A stretch of DNA of 58,107 bases from Acidovorax delafieldii 2AN (GTDB lineage: Bacteria > Pseudomonadota > Gammaproteobacteria > Burkholderiales > Burkholderiaceae_C): NCBI RefSeq assembly GCF_000175235.1, contig NZ_ACQT01000006.1, positions 1 to 58,107 of the forward strand, read 5' to 3'. A program made the translations under genes and the position numbers. Positions 18,495 to 27,824 of the stretch are shown here, one piece after another. Numbering within the stretch: position 1 is the stretch's first letter; each line of letters opens with the position of its first letter. Below the pieces are notes generated by a model. It saw only the letters and a program-made list of their open reading frames with translations, was not told the DNA's origin and made no database searches.

Positions 18495-19815
18495 AATCGC
18501 TGTAAGGGTGGAAAATCTCGGAAAATGCTTTCATATTTATGAAAAGCCCGGGGATAGACTTAAACAGTTCTTGCTTCCACAAGTGCGCAGAGCATTTGGG
18601 ATAGAAGCAAAGCAGTATTTTCGCGAGTTTTGGGCATTGAAAAATGTCAGTTTTGATATTCAAAGAGGCGAGACGGTTGGGATCATTGGCCGAAACGGAA
18701 GTGGAAAATCAACGCTTCTGCAGTTAATCTGCGATACCTTGACTCCAACGACAGGCGAGATTGAGACGCACGGTCGTGTTGCTGCGCTGCTTGAATTGGG
18801 TTCAGGCTTCAATCCAGAATTTACAGGTCGCGAAAACGTTTATCTGAATGCGGCGGTGCTTGGTCTCGAGAAGAAGGAGATAGACGGGCGTTTGGCTGAC
18901 ATCATAGATTTTGCAGATATTGGTCAATTTATTGACCAGCCTGTTAAGACATATTCCAGTGGAATGGTCGTACGTTTGGCATTCGCTGTTCAATCGCAGA
19001 TTGATCCAGACATACTCATCGTGGATGAAGCCTTGTCCGTCGGCGACGCTAAGTTTCAGGCTAAGTGTTTTGACCGTCTTAGGAAGCTCAAAGACCGGGG
19101 CACGAGTATTCTTCTTGTGACGCATTCCAGTGAGCAGATCGTGACTCACTGCTCAAAAGCAGTGCTGTTAAACGATGGAGCGGTCTTGGAGATCGGAGAA
19201 CCCAGGAGGATTGTCAATCGCTACCTCGACGTATTGTTTGGGCGCGAGCGTAAATCTTCATCCGTGTCCAGCAATGTGCCGTTGCCAAAACCGGACCGTG
19301 TCGTTCCAGTAGCGTACCCGTTGAGCCATACTGATGACGTGTTTGCTACTCACCCTGGCTACAACCCTCACGAGTACCGTTGGGGTGATGGTTCGGCGCG
19401 AATCCTTGATTTCTTTCTTTCGACAAATGGCGAGCCATACCCGTCTGCGATAGACACGGGCCAGAACCTTGTACTGGCAGTGTCTGTAAAGTTTGAGATA
19501 AACATGGTCCGTCCGATATTGGGTGTCACTATTAAGACCAAAGAGGGTGTCACGGTCTACGGTGTGAACTCCGAGACACTTGAGGTAGACGCCTTTAAAG
19601 TCCTCGGGCAGGCTGGGTCGGTTGTCATCCCCGAGCTGAGGTTTTGCTGCCGATTGGCTCCGGGGGACTATTTCGTGTCGTTAGGTTTGGCCAGTCGAAT
19701 TGGCGCCGACGTCGTGCCGCATGACCGCCGATACGACGCCATTCATTTGAAGGTATCGCCAGATTCGAGATTTCATGGCTTGGTCGACTTGGAAGCTGAT
19801 CTGCGTGTGAATTGA
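18484..19815 (+). CDS. wzt: polysaccharide ABC exporter ATPase with glycan-binding domain (Wzt-like)
   Basis: ATPase of the polysaccharide exporter, 443 residues from ATG 18,484, which overlaps wzm. Walker A GRNGSGKST is at about 70-78, the signature YSSGM at about 157 and Walker B ILIVDEALSVGD at about 178. After the nucleotide-binding domain come about 150 extra residues (about 300-443, beginning GDGSARILDF) of the Wzt C-terminal type. In O9a/O12-type systems this domain recognises the chemically capped non-reducing end of the O-antigen. Its presence predicts a chain-terminating modification, and the next gene is a good candidate to make it. Confidence 0.93.
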   Translation: MSSEIAVRVENLGKCFHIYEKPGDRLKQFLLPQVRRAFGIEAKQYFREFWALKNVSFDIQRGETVGIIGRNGSGKSTLLQLICDTLTPTTGEIETHGRVAALLELGSGFNPEFTGRENVYLNAAVLGLEKKEIDGRLADIIDFADIGQFIDQPVKTYSSGMVVRLAFAVQSQIDPDILIVDEALSVGDAKFQAKCFDRLRKLKDRGTSILLVTHSSEQIVTHCSKAVLLNDGAVLEIGEPRRIVNRYLDVLFGRERKSSSVSSNVPLPKPDRVVPVAYPLSHTDDVFATHPGYNPHEYRWGDGSARILDFFLSTNGEPYPSAIDTGQNLVLAVSVKFEINMVRPILGVTIKTKEGVTVYGVNSETLEVDAFKVLGQAGSVVIPELRFCCRLAPGDYFVSLGLASRIGADVVPHDRRYDAIHLKVSPDSRFHGLVDLEADLRVN

Positions 19816-19820
19816 TTACT

Positions 19821-22800
19821 ATGAAAAATCTCTTAGAACGTGCAGGTTACATATACGAACCACAAAGCGGCATCTGGGCAAGTCCGGGTTTTAAAGGTAT
19901 CGCTTACAGCGACGGCGACGAAGTGGAGCAGCGGCTGGCCCGAATAATTGCTGAAACGACTGACTTGCGTGTGCTTTCAGACGAATTGAGGCAGCACATC
20001 ACCGACTGGCCATCGCTCTATCACCTAAGTAGCAGTCGTGCCAATATTCTGCGTCCGTTCGAGCAGCGGTTGCCTGGCGCTGAAGTGCTAGAGATCGGAG
20101 CAGGGTGTGGAGCCATCACACGCTATCTGGGAGAAAGCGGTGCACAGGTTCTGGCCTTAGAGGGCTCTGCTCGGCGCGCAGCGATAGCACGCGCACGCGC
20201 GCGCGACCTTCCGTTGGTCGAGGTACTGGCTGAGCGATTTGACCAGTTCCGGTTCAACTCGCAGTTTGACATTGTTACGTTGATAGGTGTGCTTGAGTAC
20301 GCCAACCAGTTCGTATCTGGCCTTGACCCTGTTTTGACAATGTTGCAGCGAGCGCGATCGCTGGTTAAACCTGGTGGCATTCTGATCATCGCTATTGAGA
20401 ATCAGCTGGGTGTGAAGTATTGGGCTGGAGCGCCAGAGGACCACTTGGGTGTGCCGATGTATGGCATCGAGGGGCGCTACCGCGCGGACCAACCACAGAC
20501 ATACGGGCGCAAACACTTGGCTGAGTTATTGGCTGCCGCAGGTTTCGCGCGAGCTGAATTCCTTTCAGCCTTGCCAGACTACAAACTACCGGTATCAATC
20601 TTGGCGCCCAGCGGCTTGGAAAGTGCCGATTTCGATGCCGCTGCGCTTGCCTCAGAAAGTGTGCGTCGCGATCCCCAAATGCCAATCCAGTTGGCCTTTT
20701 CACCTGAGCTGGTATGGCCTGTTGTTATGCGCAATGGCCTAGGCGCGGACCTGGCTAATTCTTTCTTGATCGCCGCTAGTGTGGCGGATACATCAGCAAT
20801 AGACCCTCACGTACTGGCCTACCACTACAGTACCGAGCGCAGAATGGGATACTGCAAGCAAACAGTTTTTCGACGCTCCGCAGATGGAGCAATTGGCGCA
20901 CATTGCAATCTACTTAATCAAATGGACAACGTTGTCCAAGGGGCTTCGTTGATTATGCGTGTACCACCACACACACCTTACGTACATGGCCATACATTGG
21001 CGAGCGAGTTCGTGCATCTGGTGACGCGGGACGGATGGGTACTGGACTCGGTGGGTGCCTTTGTGCGGCGCTACTTGGATATCGTTGGTTCGCTGGTTTA
21101 CGAGGGTCTTCCCTTTATATCGCCGCAGTCACTTCAGACAGTTCTGCCTGGTAAGTGCTTTGATTTGGTTCCTCAAAACATCATTTGTGACTCGCAGGGT
21201 AAATACCATGCCATCGATCTCGAATGGACGTTGGTGCGTGACATGCCTGTGGGCTGGCTGTTGTTTCGAGCAATGCTTCTGCTGGTGCAGTGCGTCACGC
21301 GGTTTGGGGTGTCGTCCGAGTTGGGCGCAGTAACGCGACGCGGTTTCTTCATGGCGGTGTTGAAGAATGCTGGTTTTGAAGTCGATGAATACACACTTGA
21401 GTCTTTCGCAGCTATGGAAGCAGCGGCTCAGGCTGAAGCCACACAACACCCTATGGGCCAGTTGTTGGACTGGTGGGCTGATTCACTGCTGCACACTGAG
21501 CCAGGCATCAATGGAAACGTCGGAGCACAGGCTTTCGAGGACAAGTTGCGGAAGTCTGAGTGGCGACTCCAAGAGTCCGAGGCAAAGTTACAAAAATCTG
21601 AGTCGCTACTACTTGAGTCTGAACGTAGCTTGCAGCTGGCCGCCGAGCACTTGCGTGAGCTGGTGGCACAGCGTGACGAGCAACTGACTGCGCTGCAAGG
21701 GTCGTTGTATGACATGCGTGCCAGCAAGAGCTGGAAGATCACTGCGCCATTGCGTAAGATACCTAATGCCATTGCGGGCTTGGAACGTCAGACCGAGCTC
21801 TTGCGTGACGCCATCAAAATCGGTGGCGGCCTATTGCCCACCCTCCGTACTACCGTGAAGGTCCTGCGCAACGAAGGCTTCAATGGAATTCGCTGGCGTA
21901 TGTCCAACGTGCAAGTGCTGAGGCGTGGTGCGGCGCCGTTGGAGTTGGCCGCACCTGTTATGCCATCGACAACGCTCCACCTAACACCCTACTACCCCAA
22001 CCCGCTATGGGACCAGGAGCCGCCAGTTGAGTCGAACGGGCTAGGGCGATTTGCGGTGCACTGCCATTTTGACGAGCAATCTGATGTTGAACAGAGCATG
22101 TATTTGCTGTCTGCAATACCCTTCCCTTTCGATCTCTATGTCTCCATGGCGGGCGACCAGGGTAGGCGAGCCCAAACGCAAGCGCGTTGGAAGAATGCGT
22201 TACCCCGAGCTGAGAGAATCCAGATCGAACACCTGCCGGCGAGCGCCCAGCCCTTAACGTCGATGGTTGCGTGTTTTGGCCAGTTGCTTACGGAATATCC
22301 GTCGTTTGCGCACTTTGCCTTTGGGCTTTCCAATGCGACAGACGCTGCGCAGAGCTTGCTAGGCCCTAAAGACAGCAGCGGTGGTCGGTTGGAACGGCTG
22401 CTTGCGTTGATGAATGACGCCGCAGCCCTTGTGCTCGGTGCCGAGAGTGCATCGGACCATGCGAGTGGCTCCTTCCCTGCGGACGCTGCCTGGACTAAAC
22501 GTGTTGCCCAAGTATGCGGTCTGAGTGCTGACAAGTCAGCTATGCAGTGCTCCGTCAATGGCGCAGCAGCGTTCCTCATGCGTGGTGCGGGGCTTCGAGC
22601 AGTGCTCCCCGTCGTGTCGCTACTCGATCTGGATGACCATGGCGTGGAGTGTGAACACCGTATGTCGGATGCACTGGCGTCTCTACTACCGGTGTTTGCG
22701 GCGTTACAACCCGGCCGGGTGCTACAGATCCAGCAAGGCGACAGTACTCACGACTTCCGGCAGTACGAAGTGCAGCACGACTACTCTGCGTCCATTCTGC

Positions 22801-25181
22801 ACCGCGATGTGCGGGTCTTATCCTACTATCTCCCGCAATTCCACCCTACGCCAGAGAATGATGAATGGCATGGTAAAGGCTTCACTGAGTGGACTAAGGT
22901 TCGTGCCGCAAATCCGCTTTTTGAAGGCCATTACCAACAGCACATACCCCACCCCGATATTGGTTATTACCTGCTGGATTCTCCTGAAATTTTGCGAACG
23001 CAGGCCATGCAGATGCAAAAAGCGGGAGTGCATGGCCAGGTTTTCTATCACTACTGGTTCTCAGGTCGCCTGATCCTGGAGAAGCCGGCACAAATGCTGC
23101 TGGCACACGCGGATATTGAGATGCCCTTTTGCTTTTGCTGGGCCAACGAAAATTGGACGCGCCGCTGGGACGGCAACGAGCGTGAAATTCTTCTAGGCCA
23201 AACCTATTCGGCTGACGATGCACGCGCTTTCATTCGCTATTTGATACCCTTCTTCCGCGACCCCCGCTACATCCGCGTCGGCACGCGCCCGATGTTGATG
23301 GTGTACCGCCCATCTTCGATTCCGGACCCTACCGAATATCTCCGGATCTGGACCGAGGAGTGCGTGCAGGCGGGCATCGATGCACCATACGTTGTGGCCG
23401 TCCTCACGCGCGGCGCCACTGATCCTGCGGACTTCCAAATGGATGCTGGCGTTGAGCGACCTCTGCACGACTGGACGGATGGCGCAGTCCCTGATCTTCG
23501 TCCATCGCTGCAGGCACATTGGCCTATGAATGGCAGTGTGCTGTCGTATGACCAAGTGCGCGACTACTATGTGGCACAGAACGACCGCAAGAGTTTCGAC
23601 TACTTCCGCTCGAATGTGCCGATGTGGGACAACACCGCGCGATACGGCACAGGAGCATTGCTGCTACATGGCAGCACGCCGCAGAGTTTCCAGCAATGGA
23701 TGGAGCACTCCATCGCCGATGCCCAAGCAAATTTGCCGGCAGACCGGCGCTTTGTTGTCGTTAATGCCTGGAACGAATGGGCCGAAGGCGCCCATCTGGA
23801 GCCGGACACGCGCTATGGCTACAGCTATCTGAACAGCGTGGGGCGCGCGCTAGCGGGCCTGCCCTATGCGCACGAGTTGAATGCGACAGCGCCATTGCCA
23901 CAGGGGCTTTGCCTGCAGGTGCAATTTTCGCGCGAACTTGTCGAACAACTTAAGGCGGATGCGCTCGTCCGTCGCCGGTTCTTCCACTGCCTTGCGCAGT
24001 CGCGGATTCTGCGCAGCCAAGGGTTCTGCGTGGACTATCCGCACGAGAATGAACTGCCGATCCCGCGAGCCGCAGCGGGCAGTTCGGCATGCGACTTTCG
24101 CGTCGAGTTTCGGCGCGCCGTTCACTTTGCACCCGATGCCATCGAGCGGATGCTGCAAACCGCACTTGCAACCCGCGCTTCGGTCATTGGCAACGACTAT
24201 GGAAGATCTCCGAGTTCGTTGCACTTGATGCCGAATGGGGCAGCTTCCAGGCGCGACGCCTCCGAGGCCTCGGTTCTGATTCTTTCTAGCCATGGCGTGG
24301 CCTCCGCGCACGGGATCTATCGCATGCGGACGGATGCCTGGTGCTTTGCGTTACCGCCGCATTCGGCCGGCCAGGGGGAATTGCCGACCGTGACGACGAT
24401 AGTGCGCTTTCACAAAGGCGGGCGCCTGGAAGAACTGCGGTGCGCGCTTTCGTGCATGTATGTCATGCAGGACTGCGTCGTCGTTCCTTTGATTGCGGCG
24501 CAAGATTTAGACGAGCAGCAGACCGCTGCACTGATGTGCATGCTGGAAGAGTTCGATTGGCGGCCAGGGCCTGGGCCAAGGGTCGACCACTACGTGTCGC
24601 CGAATGGCCGCGGGGATCTACGGTCTCGGATGCTCAACGAGTCCTTGCGCAAGGTGAGCACGCGCTACGCTGCGTTTCTCGACTACGACGATCTGTTGTT
24701 TTCAGATGCCTATGCCTTATTGCTCCAGCGGATGCGAATGACCGGCAAGGCGGTCGTTTTTGGGCGTGTCTACTGGACAGACTACCGTGCAAATGCGCGA
24801 GTCCTACTGAAACGCCGCCGCACATTCGAGTATGGCGGTAGCCACGAGGAATTCGTTCGACACAACCATGCCCCGTTGCACAGCTTCCTGCTGAATGTCG
24901 AAAAAATCGACCGTAAAAAAATCATTTTTTTCGATGAGCAACGCTTTATGGAAGATTATCTTTTGACGCTGCAGATTTTCACTAAGGAAAACGCCGACTG
25001 GGAAGGCTTGAAGGAAAATATCTATCTAGGTGACTACGTGCATAGTCTTGACAGGGAACACACACTCGCGCTGTCCAACGATGAAGTACGTGCGGCCTTG
25101 CTGAGCGATCCTGAATATCTTATGTGCGAGGAATATATTCAGCGGATTCGAATGAATATTGCTTCTCATGTCGAGTCCTGA
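19821..25181 (+). CDS. giant methyltransferase / kinase-like / multi-glycosyltransferase
   Basis: A single polypeptide of 1,786 residues (ATG 19,821; a TTG at 19,812 overlaps wzt). Domains in order: (1) SAM methyltransferase, with VLEIGAGCGAITRYLGE at about 88 and LIGVLEYA at about 153; (2) a region ending in DLVPQNIICDSQGKYHAIDL (about 448-467), like the catalytic loop and DFG-type segment of small-molecule kinases; (3) a coiled coil rich in S/E/L heptads at about 571-640; (4) an RgpF-like region (RFAVHCHF...FPFDLYVS) from about 741; (5) a WbsX-type glycosyltransferase (SYYLPQFHPTPENDEWHGKG) at about 997-1330; (6) a GT-A-like domain with FLDYDDLLF at about 1,620. The methyltransferase-kinase-coiled-coil order recalls the O9a terminator WbdD. 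The frame is intact. The kinase call is tentative. Confidence 0.85.
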   Translation: MKNLLERAGYIYEPQSGIWASPGFKGIAYSDGDEVEQRLARIIAETTDLRVLSDELRQHITDWPSLYHLSSSRANILRPFEQRLPGAEVLEIGAGCGAITRYLGESGAQVLALEGSARRAAIARARARDLPLVEVLAERFDQFRFNSQFDIVTLIGVLEYANQFVSGLDPVLTMLQRARSLVKPGGILIIAIENQLGVKYWAGAPEDHLGVPMYGIEGRYRADQPQTYGRKHLAELLAAAGFARAEFLSALPDYKLPVSILAPSGLESADFDAAALASESVRRDPQMPIQLAFSPELVWPVVMRNGLGADLANSFLIAASVADTSAIDPHVLAYHYSTERRMGYCKQTVFRRSADGAIGAHCNLLNQMDNVVQGASLIMRVPPHTPYVHGHTLASEFVHLVTRDGWVLDSVGAFVRRYLDIVGSLVYEGLPFISPQSLQTVLPGKCFDLVPQNIICDSQGKYHAIDLEWTLVRDMPVGWLLFRAMLLLVQCVTRFGVSSELGAVTRRGFFMAVLKNAGFEVDEYTLESFAAMEAAAQAEATQHPMGQLLDWWADSLLHTEPGINGNVGAQAFEDKLRKSEWRLQESEAKLQKSESLLLESERSLQLAAEHLRELVAQRDEQLTALQGSLYDMRASKSWKITAPLRKIPNAIAGLERQTELLRDAIKIGGGLLPTLRTTVKVLRNEGFNGIRWRMSNVQVLRRGAAPLELAAPVMPSTTLHLTPYYPNPLWDQEPPVESNGLGRFAVHCHFDEQSDVEQSMYLLSAIPFPFDLYVSMAGDQGRRAQTQARWKNALPRAERIQIEHLPASAQPLTSMVACFGQLLTEYPSFAHFAFGLSNATDAAQSLLGPKDSSGGRLERLLALMNDAAALVLGAESASDHASGSFPADAAWTKRVAQVCGLSADKSAMQCSVNGAAAFLMRGAGLRAVLPVVSLLDLDDHGVECEHRMSDALASLLPVFAALQPGRVLQIQQGDSTHDFRQYEVQHDYSASILHRDVRVLSYYLPQFHPTPENDEWHGKGFTEWTKVRAANPLFEGHYQQHIPHPDIGYYLLDSPEILRTQAMQMQKAGVHGQVFYHYWFSGRLILEKPAQMLLAHADIEMPFCFCWANENWTRRWDGNEREILLGQTYSADDARAFIRYLIPFFRDPRYIRVGTRPMLMVYRPSSIPDPTEYLRIWTEECVQAGIDAPYVVAVLTRGATDPADFQMDAGVERPLHDWTDGAVPDLRPSLQAHWPMNGSVLSYDQVRDYYVAQNDRKSFDYFRSNVPMWDNTARYGTGALLLHGSTPQSFQQWMEHSIADAQANLPADRRFVVVNAWNEWAEGAHLEPDTRYGYSYLNSVGRALAGLPYAHELNATAPLPQGLCLQVQFSRELVEQLKADALVRRRFFHCLAQSRILRSQGFCVDYPHENELPIPRAAAGSSACDFRVEFRRAVHFAPDAIERMLQTALATRASVIGNDYGRSPSSLHLMPNGAASRRDASEASVLILSSHGVASAHGIYRMRTDAWCFALPPHSAGQGELPTVTTIVRFHKGGRLEELRCALSCMYVMQDCVVVPLIAAQDLDEQQTAALMCMLEEFDWRPGPGPRVDHYVSPNGRGDLRSRMLNESLRKVSTRYAAFLDYDDLLFSDAYALLLQRMRMTGKAVVFGRVYWTDYRANARVLLKRRRTFEYGGSHEEFVRHNHAPLHSFLLNVEKIDRKKIIFFDEQRFMEDYLLTLQIFTKENADWEGLKENIYLGDYVHSLDREHTLALSNDEVRAALLSDPEYLMCEEYIQRIRMNIASHVES

Positions 25182-25254
25182 AAATTATGTCTGCGGCCCA
25201 TTGAATATTGCGACGGCTGGCAATGACAAAAAATAGATGAGCAGGAGTAATAAA

Positions 25255-26817
25255 ATGCAGGGTTTGTTTGCAGCCAACCGGATGGATGCCATCTTTTCGA
25301 GGATCAAGAGAGTTGATTTCTGGATTCTTCTGGGAATTTTCTTTGTCTTTTATTTTTACAAGTTGGTCAACTATGGCCAAATGATTGACGACGAGAAAGC
25401 CGCCCTTAGGGCTGCGCCGATTATTTGGCTGACGCAGGGGCGATGGGGCGCCTATCTGTTTGAGTTGTTGGTGCTTCCAAATCCGCCGATTCCGTTTCTT
25501 CCGACCTTTCTGTTCGGTATTTTCATGTGTGCAGGGTATTTGATTGTCATGGCCGCGCACGATGTCGATCGGCTTGAGCCGCTGCATTACCTCACTTTTC
25601 CGCTGTTCGTTGCTTTTCCTGTCTGGATTTTTCTCTCCGCTTTTTCATCGAATGTTGCGGCCAGTGGCCTAGCCATGGTTTTTTCAGCCTTGGCTCTGAA
25701 GCATTGCAAGAAGCTGATTGAACAGGACTGGCCTCGAAATTTTAAAAAGCTTGCGACGCACGCAATGGCTGCTGCACTATTTTGTGCAGCAGCCATTGGG
25801 ATTTATCAAACATTTATCTTTGTCGTTGCTGTATTGGCGCTCGGGCTTGTGCTGACATCGGCACAGCGCAATCACTGGACCATCTCGCGGGTCGCGGTGC
25901 AGTTGCTGCATGTATTGGCCGTTTTGTTGTTGGGTTTGCTGTTTTATAAAATCATCGATCTTGTCTTCATGCGTGCTCTGCATGTGGAACGCTCCGGATA
26001 TGTTGAGCAGTTCAGCAACGTCGACCAGCTGCTGGCCAAGCCACGAGAAATGCTTTCCAGCACGTGGGCGAGCCTCAAGGCGATCTACGGAGGTAGCGCC
26101 CAGAAATATGGTGTCGAGGTGATCGGATTTCCCCTGTTGATGCTCTCCGGGGTGTTGGGCGTTGTATTTGGGCGGTCGTTTCGCGGATGGCAGAAAGTCT
26201 GGGCGTCGATCATCGTGGCGTGCATCGCCTGCATTCCCTTCATGATGGAGTTGATATCGGGGGGGATGCCTTTGCGAACGTTCATCGCGATTCCTTCTGT
26301 GTTCTGGTTGTTTTCCATGCTCGGGATGACGGCAGGTGTGCGGTGGCTGGAGGGCTTGGCGGGCATCGCATTGGTGCTGTCGCTGTACGGTGTGATGCAC
26401 TCCACGAATACCTTGCAGGCGACGCAGGCCTATGTAAGAAGCCATGATCAGATCATGGCGGCAGATATCTACAGACGCATTGCGGAAGTTAGTCCTGATT
26501 TCGATCGAACAAAGATCTACATGGTCGATGTGTTCGGGGCGAAAGAGTTCGAATCGCTGTATCCCCGCATAGCATCTTCCACTTGGGGGTATTCTTTTTT
26601 TGAGTGGGACGATGGAAATCCTGAGGGGCGGATGCTAGCGCATATGCGAGCGCTCGGTTATGCAAATTTGAGAGTCGTACCCTTCGAGCAGCGCAAGGAA
26701 AATCTGAAGAAATTTGAAGAAATGCCAATGTGGCCGGCGACGGGCTCCGTGAAGAATGTGGATGGCACGATTCTTGTTAAATTGGGTCGATACCGTGGCT
26801 ATCCTTTCAATTTCTGA
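25255..26817 (+). CDS. GtrII-like membrane glycosyltransferase
   Basis: Integral membrane protein of 520 residues with about ten hydrophobic segments. The N-terminal part (MIDDEKAALR, WLTQGRWGAYLFELL, PPIPFLPTFLFG) matches the GtrII-type glycosyltransferases. These move a sugar from undecaprenyl phosphate to the O-antigen on the periplasmic side. A soluble tail of about 110 residues follows the last membrane segment. ATG 25,255 is preferred to ATG 25,237 because AGGAG at 25,243-25,247 lies 7 nt upstream of it. GtrB- and GtrA-like partners are encoded 2-4 kb downstream, completing the three-component set. Confidence 0.8.
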   Translation: MQGLFAANRMDAIFSRIKRVDFWILLGIFFVFYFYKLVNYGQMIDDEKAALRAAPIIWLTQGRWGAYLFELLVLPNPPIPFLPTFLFGIFMCAGYLIVMAAHDVDRLEPLHYLTFPLFVAFPVWIFLSAFSSNVAASGLAMVFSALALKHCKKLIEQDWPRNFKKLATHAMAAALFCAAAIGIYQTFIFVVAVLALGLVLTSAQRNHWTISRVAVQLLHVLAVLLLGLLFYKIIDLVFMRALHVERSGYVEQFSNVDQLLAKPREMLSSTWASLKAIYGGSAQKYGVEVIGFPLLMLSGVLGVVFGRSFRGWQKVWASIIVACIACIPFMMELISGGMPLRTFIAIPSVFWLFSMLGMTAGVRWLEGLAGIALVLSLYGVMHSTNTLQATQAYVRSHDQIMAADIYRRIAEVSPDFDRTKIYMVDVFGAKEFESLYPRIASSTWGYSFFEWDDGNPEGRMLAHMRALGYANLRVVPFEQRKENLKKFEEMPMWPATGSVKNVDGTILVKLGRYRGYPFNF

Positions 26818-26881
26818 CCGAGCCGCCGAGATCGTAGCGGGAGATGACCCAGGCCTCAGAGAAGATCGAAGCAGGAGCTAC

Positions 26882-27787
26882 ATGCGGCACTATCCGAATT
26901 TTGATTGGCTGCGTCTTTTCTTTGCCGTGCAGGTTGTGGCGATGCACAGCGGGGCATGGGAGCGCGTGCTGATCAATCCGGTTCCGGCATTTATCGCCGT
27001 CAGCGGATTCGTGGTTTTGGGAAGTATCGAGCGACGATCTCTGACGTCTTTTTTTCTGAGCCGTGCATTGCGCGTGTTGCCGCTGCTTTTCGTTTCTTTT
27101 CTCGTTATCGGTGCAATTTTTGGTGCGAGTGAAATGCGCCAAACGTTTTTATTTTGGCTTTGGCCGATGGGGCCTGCGCCGCTGAATGCAGTGGTGTGGA
27201 CGTTGATCTACGAAGAGGTTCTCTATGTGTGCATGGCCATCTTGTTCGTGTTTGGTTTTTATCGGCGGCCACTGCTGATAGCTGTTGCATTTATTGGGTC
27301 GCTGTATTTCGCTAGAAATCCGCCACCATTTTTATATCCAGTGACCTATGTTCTGATTTCATCGTTCCTTCTTGGAAGCGTTGCCTACTTGTACCGTCAC
27401 TGGATTGTTCGACTGCCGTCAATGGTGGCGATTGGATGGTTTGTTTTGGGAATGGCGGGCGTTGCGACCTTGAAATACAGCATGGGCAGTTGGGTGGACG
27501 ATTTTTTTGTCCATCTGATTGCCATTGCTGGTGCCCTATGCTTTGCCATTGCAGGGCCGCAGCTACCGCGGCTGGCGCTTGATCTTAGCTATTCGCTGTA
27601 TTTGTTCCATTTGTTGTCCCGCGCATTGTTGATGCACTTCATTCCACTGGGGGTTCCCTTGTTTATGGCGATGCTGGCGACCACGATTCCGGTGTGCGTT
27701 GTCGCTTGGTATGGAATAGAGCGCCCATTTTTATCGCTGCGAGATCGGCTATTTTTCCGGAGGTTGCCGGCGCGATATCCGTCGTAG
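26882..27787 (+). CDS. acyltransferase family 3 membrane protein
   Basis: Membrane O-acyltransferase of about 301 residues with eight to ten hydrophobic segments. It starts with FDWLRLFFAVQVVAMHSG, where the R and H are the conserved residues of acyltransferase family 3 (OafA/NodX type), and ends with SYSLYLFHLLSRAL and GIERPFLSLRDR. It probably acetylates the exported glycan. ATG 26,882 with AGGAG at 26,873-26,877 is preferred; an earlier in-frame ATG at 26,756 would overlap the previous gene by 62 nt. The tail is shorter than in OafA, with no periplasmic SGNH domain. Confidence 0.88.
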   Translation: MRHYPNFDWLRLFFAVQVVAMHSGAWERVLINPVPAFIAVSGFVVLGSIERRSLTSFFLSRALRVLPLLFVSFLVIGAIFGASEMRQTFLFWLWPMGPAPLNAVVWTLIYEEVLYVCMAILFVFGFYRRPLLIAVAFIGSLYFARNPPPFLYPVTYVLISSFLLGSVAYLYRHWIVRLPSMVAIGWFVLGMAGVATLKYSMGSWVDDFFVHLIAIAGALCFAIAGPQLPRLALDLSYSLYLFHLLSRALLMHFIPLGVPLFMAMLATTIPVCVVAWYGIERPFLSLRDRLFFRRLPARYPS

Positions 27788-27824
27788 GATTGTTTGATAC
27801 AACGAAGTTTTGATGGAGAAACAG

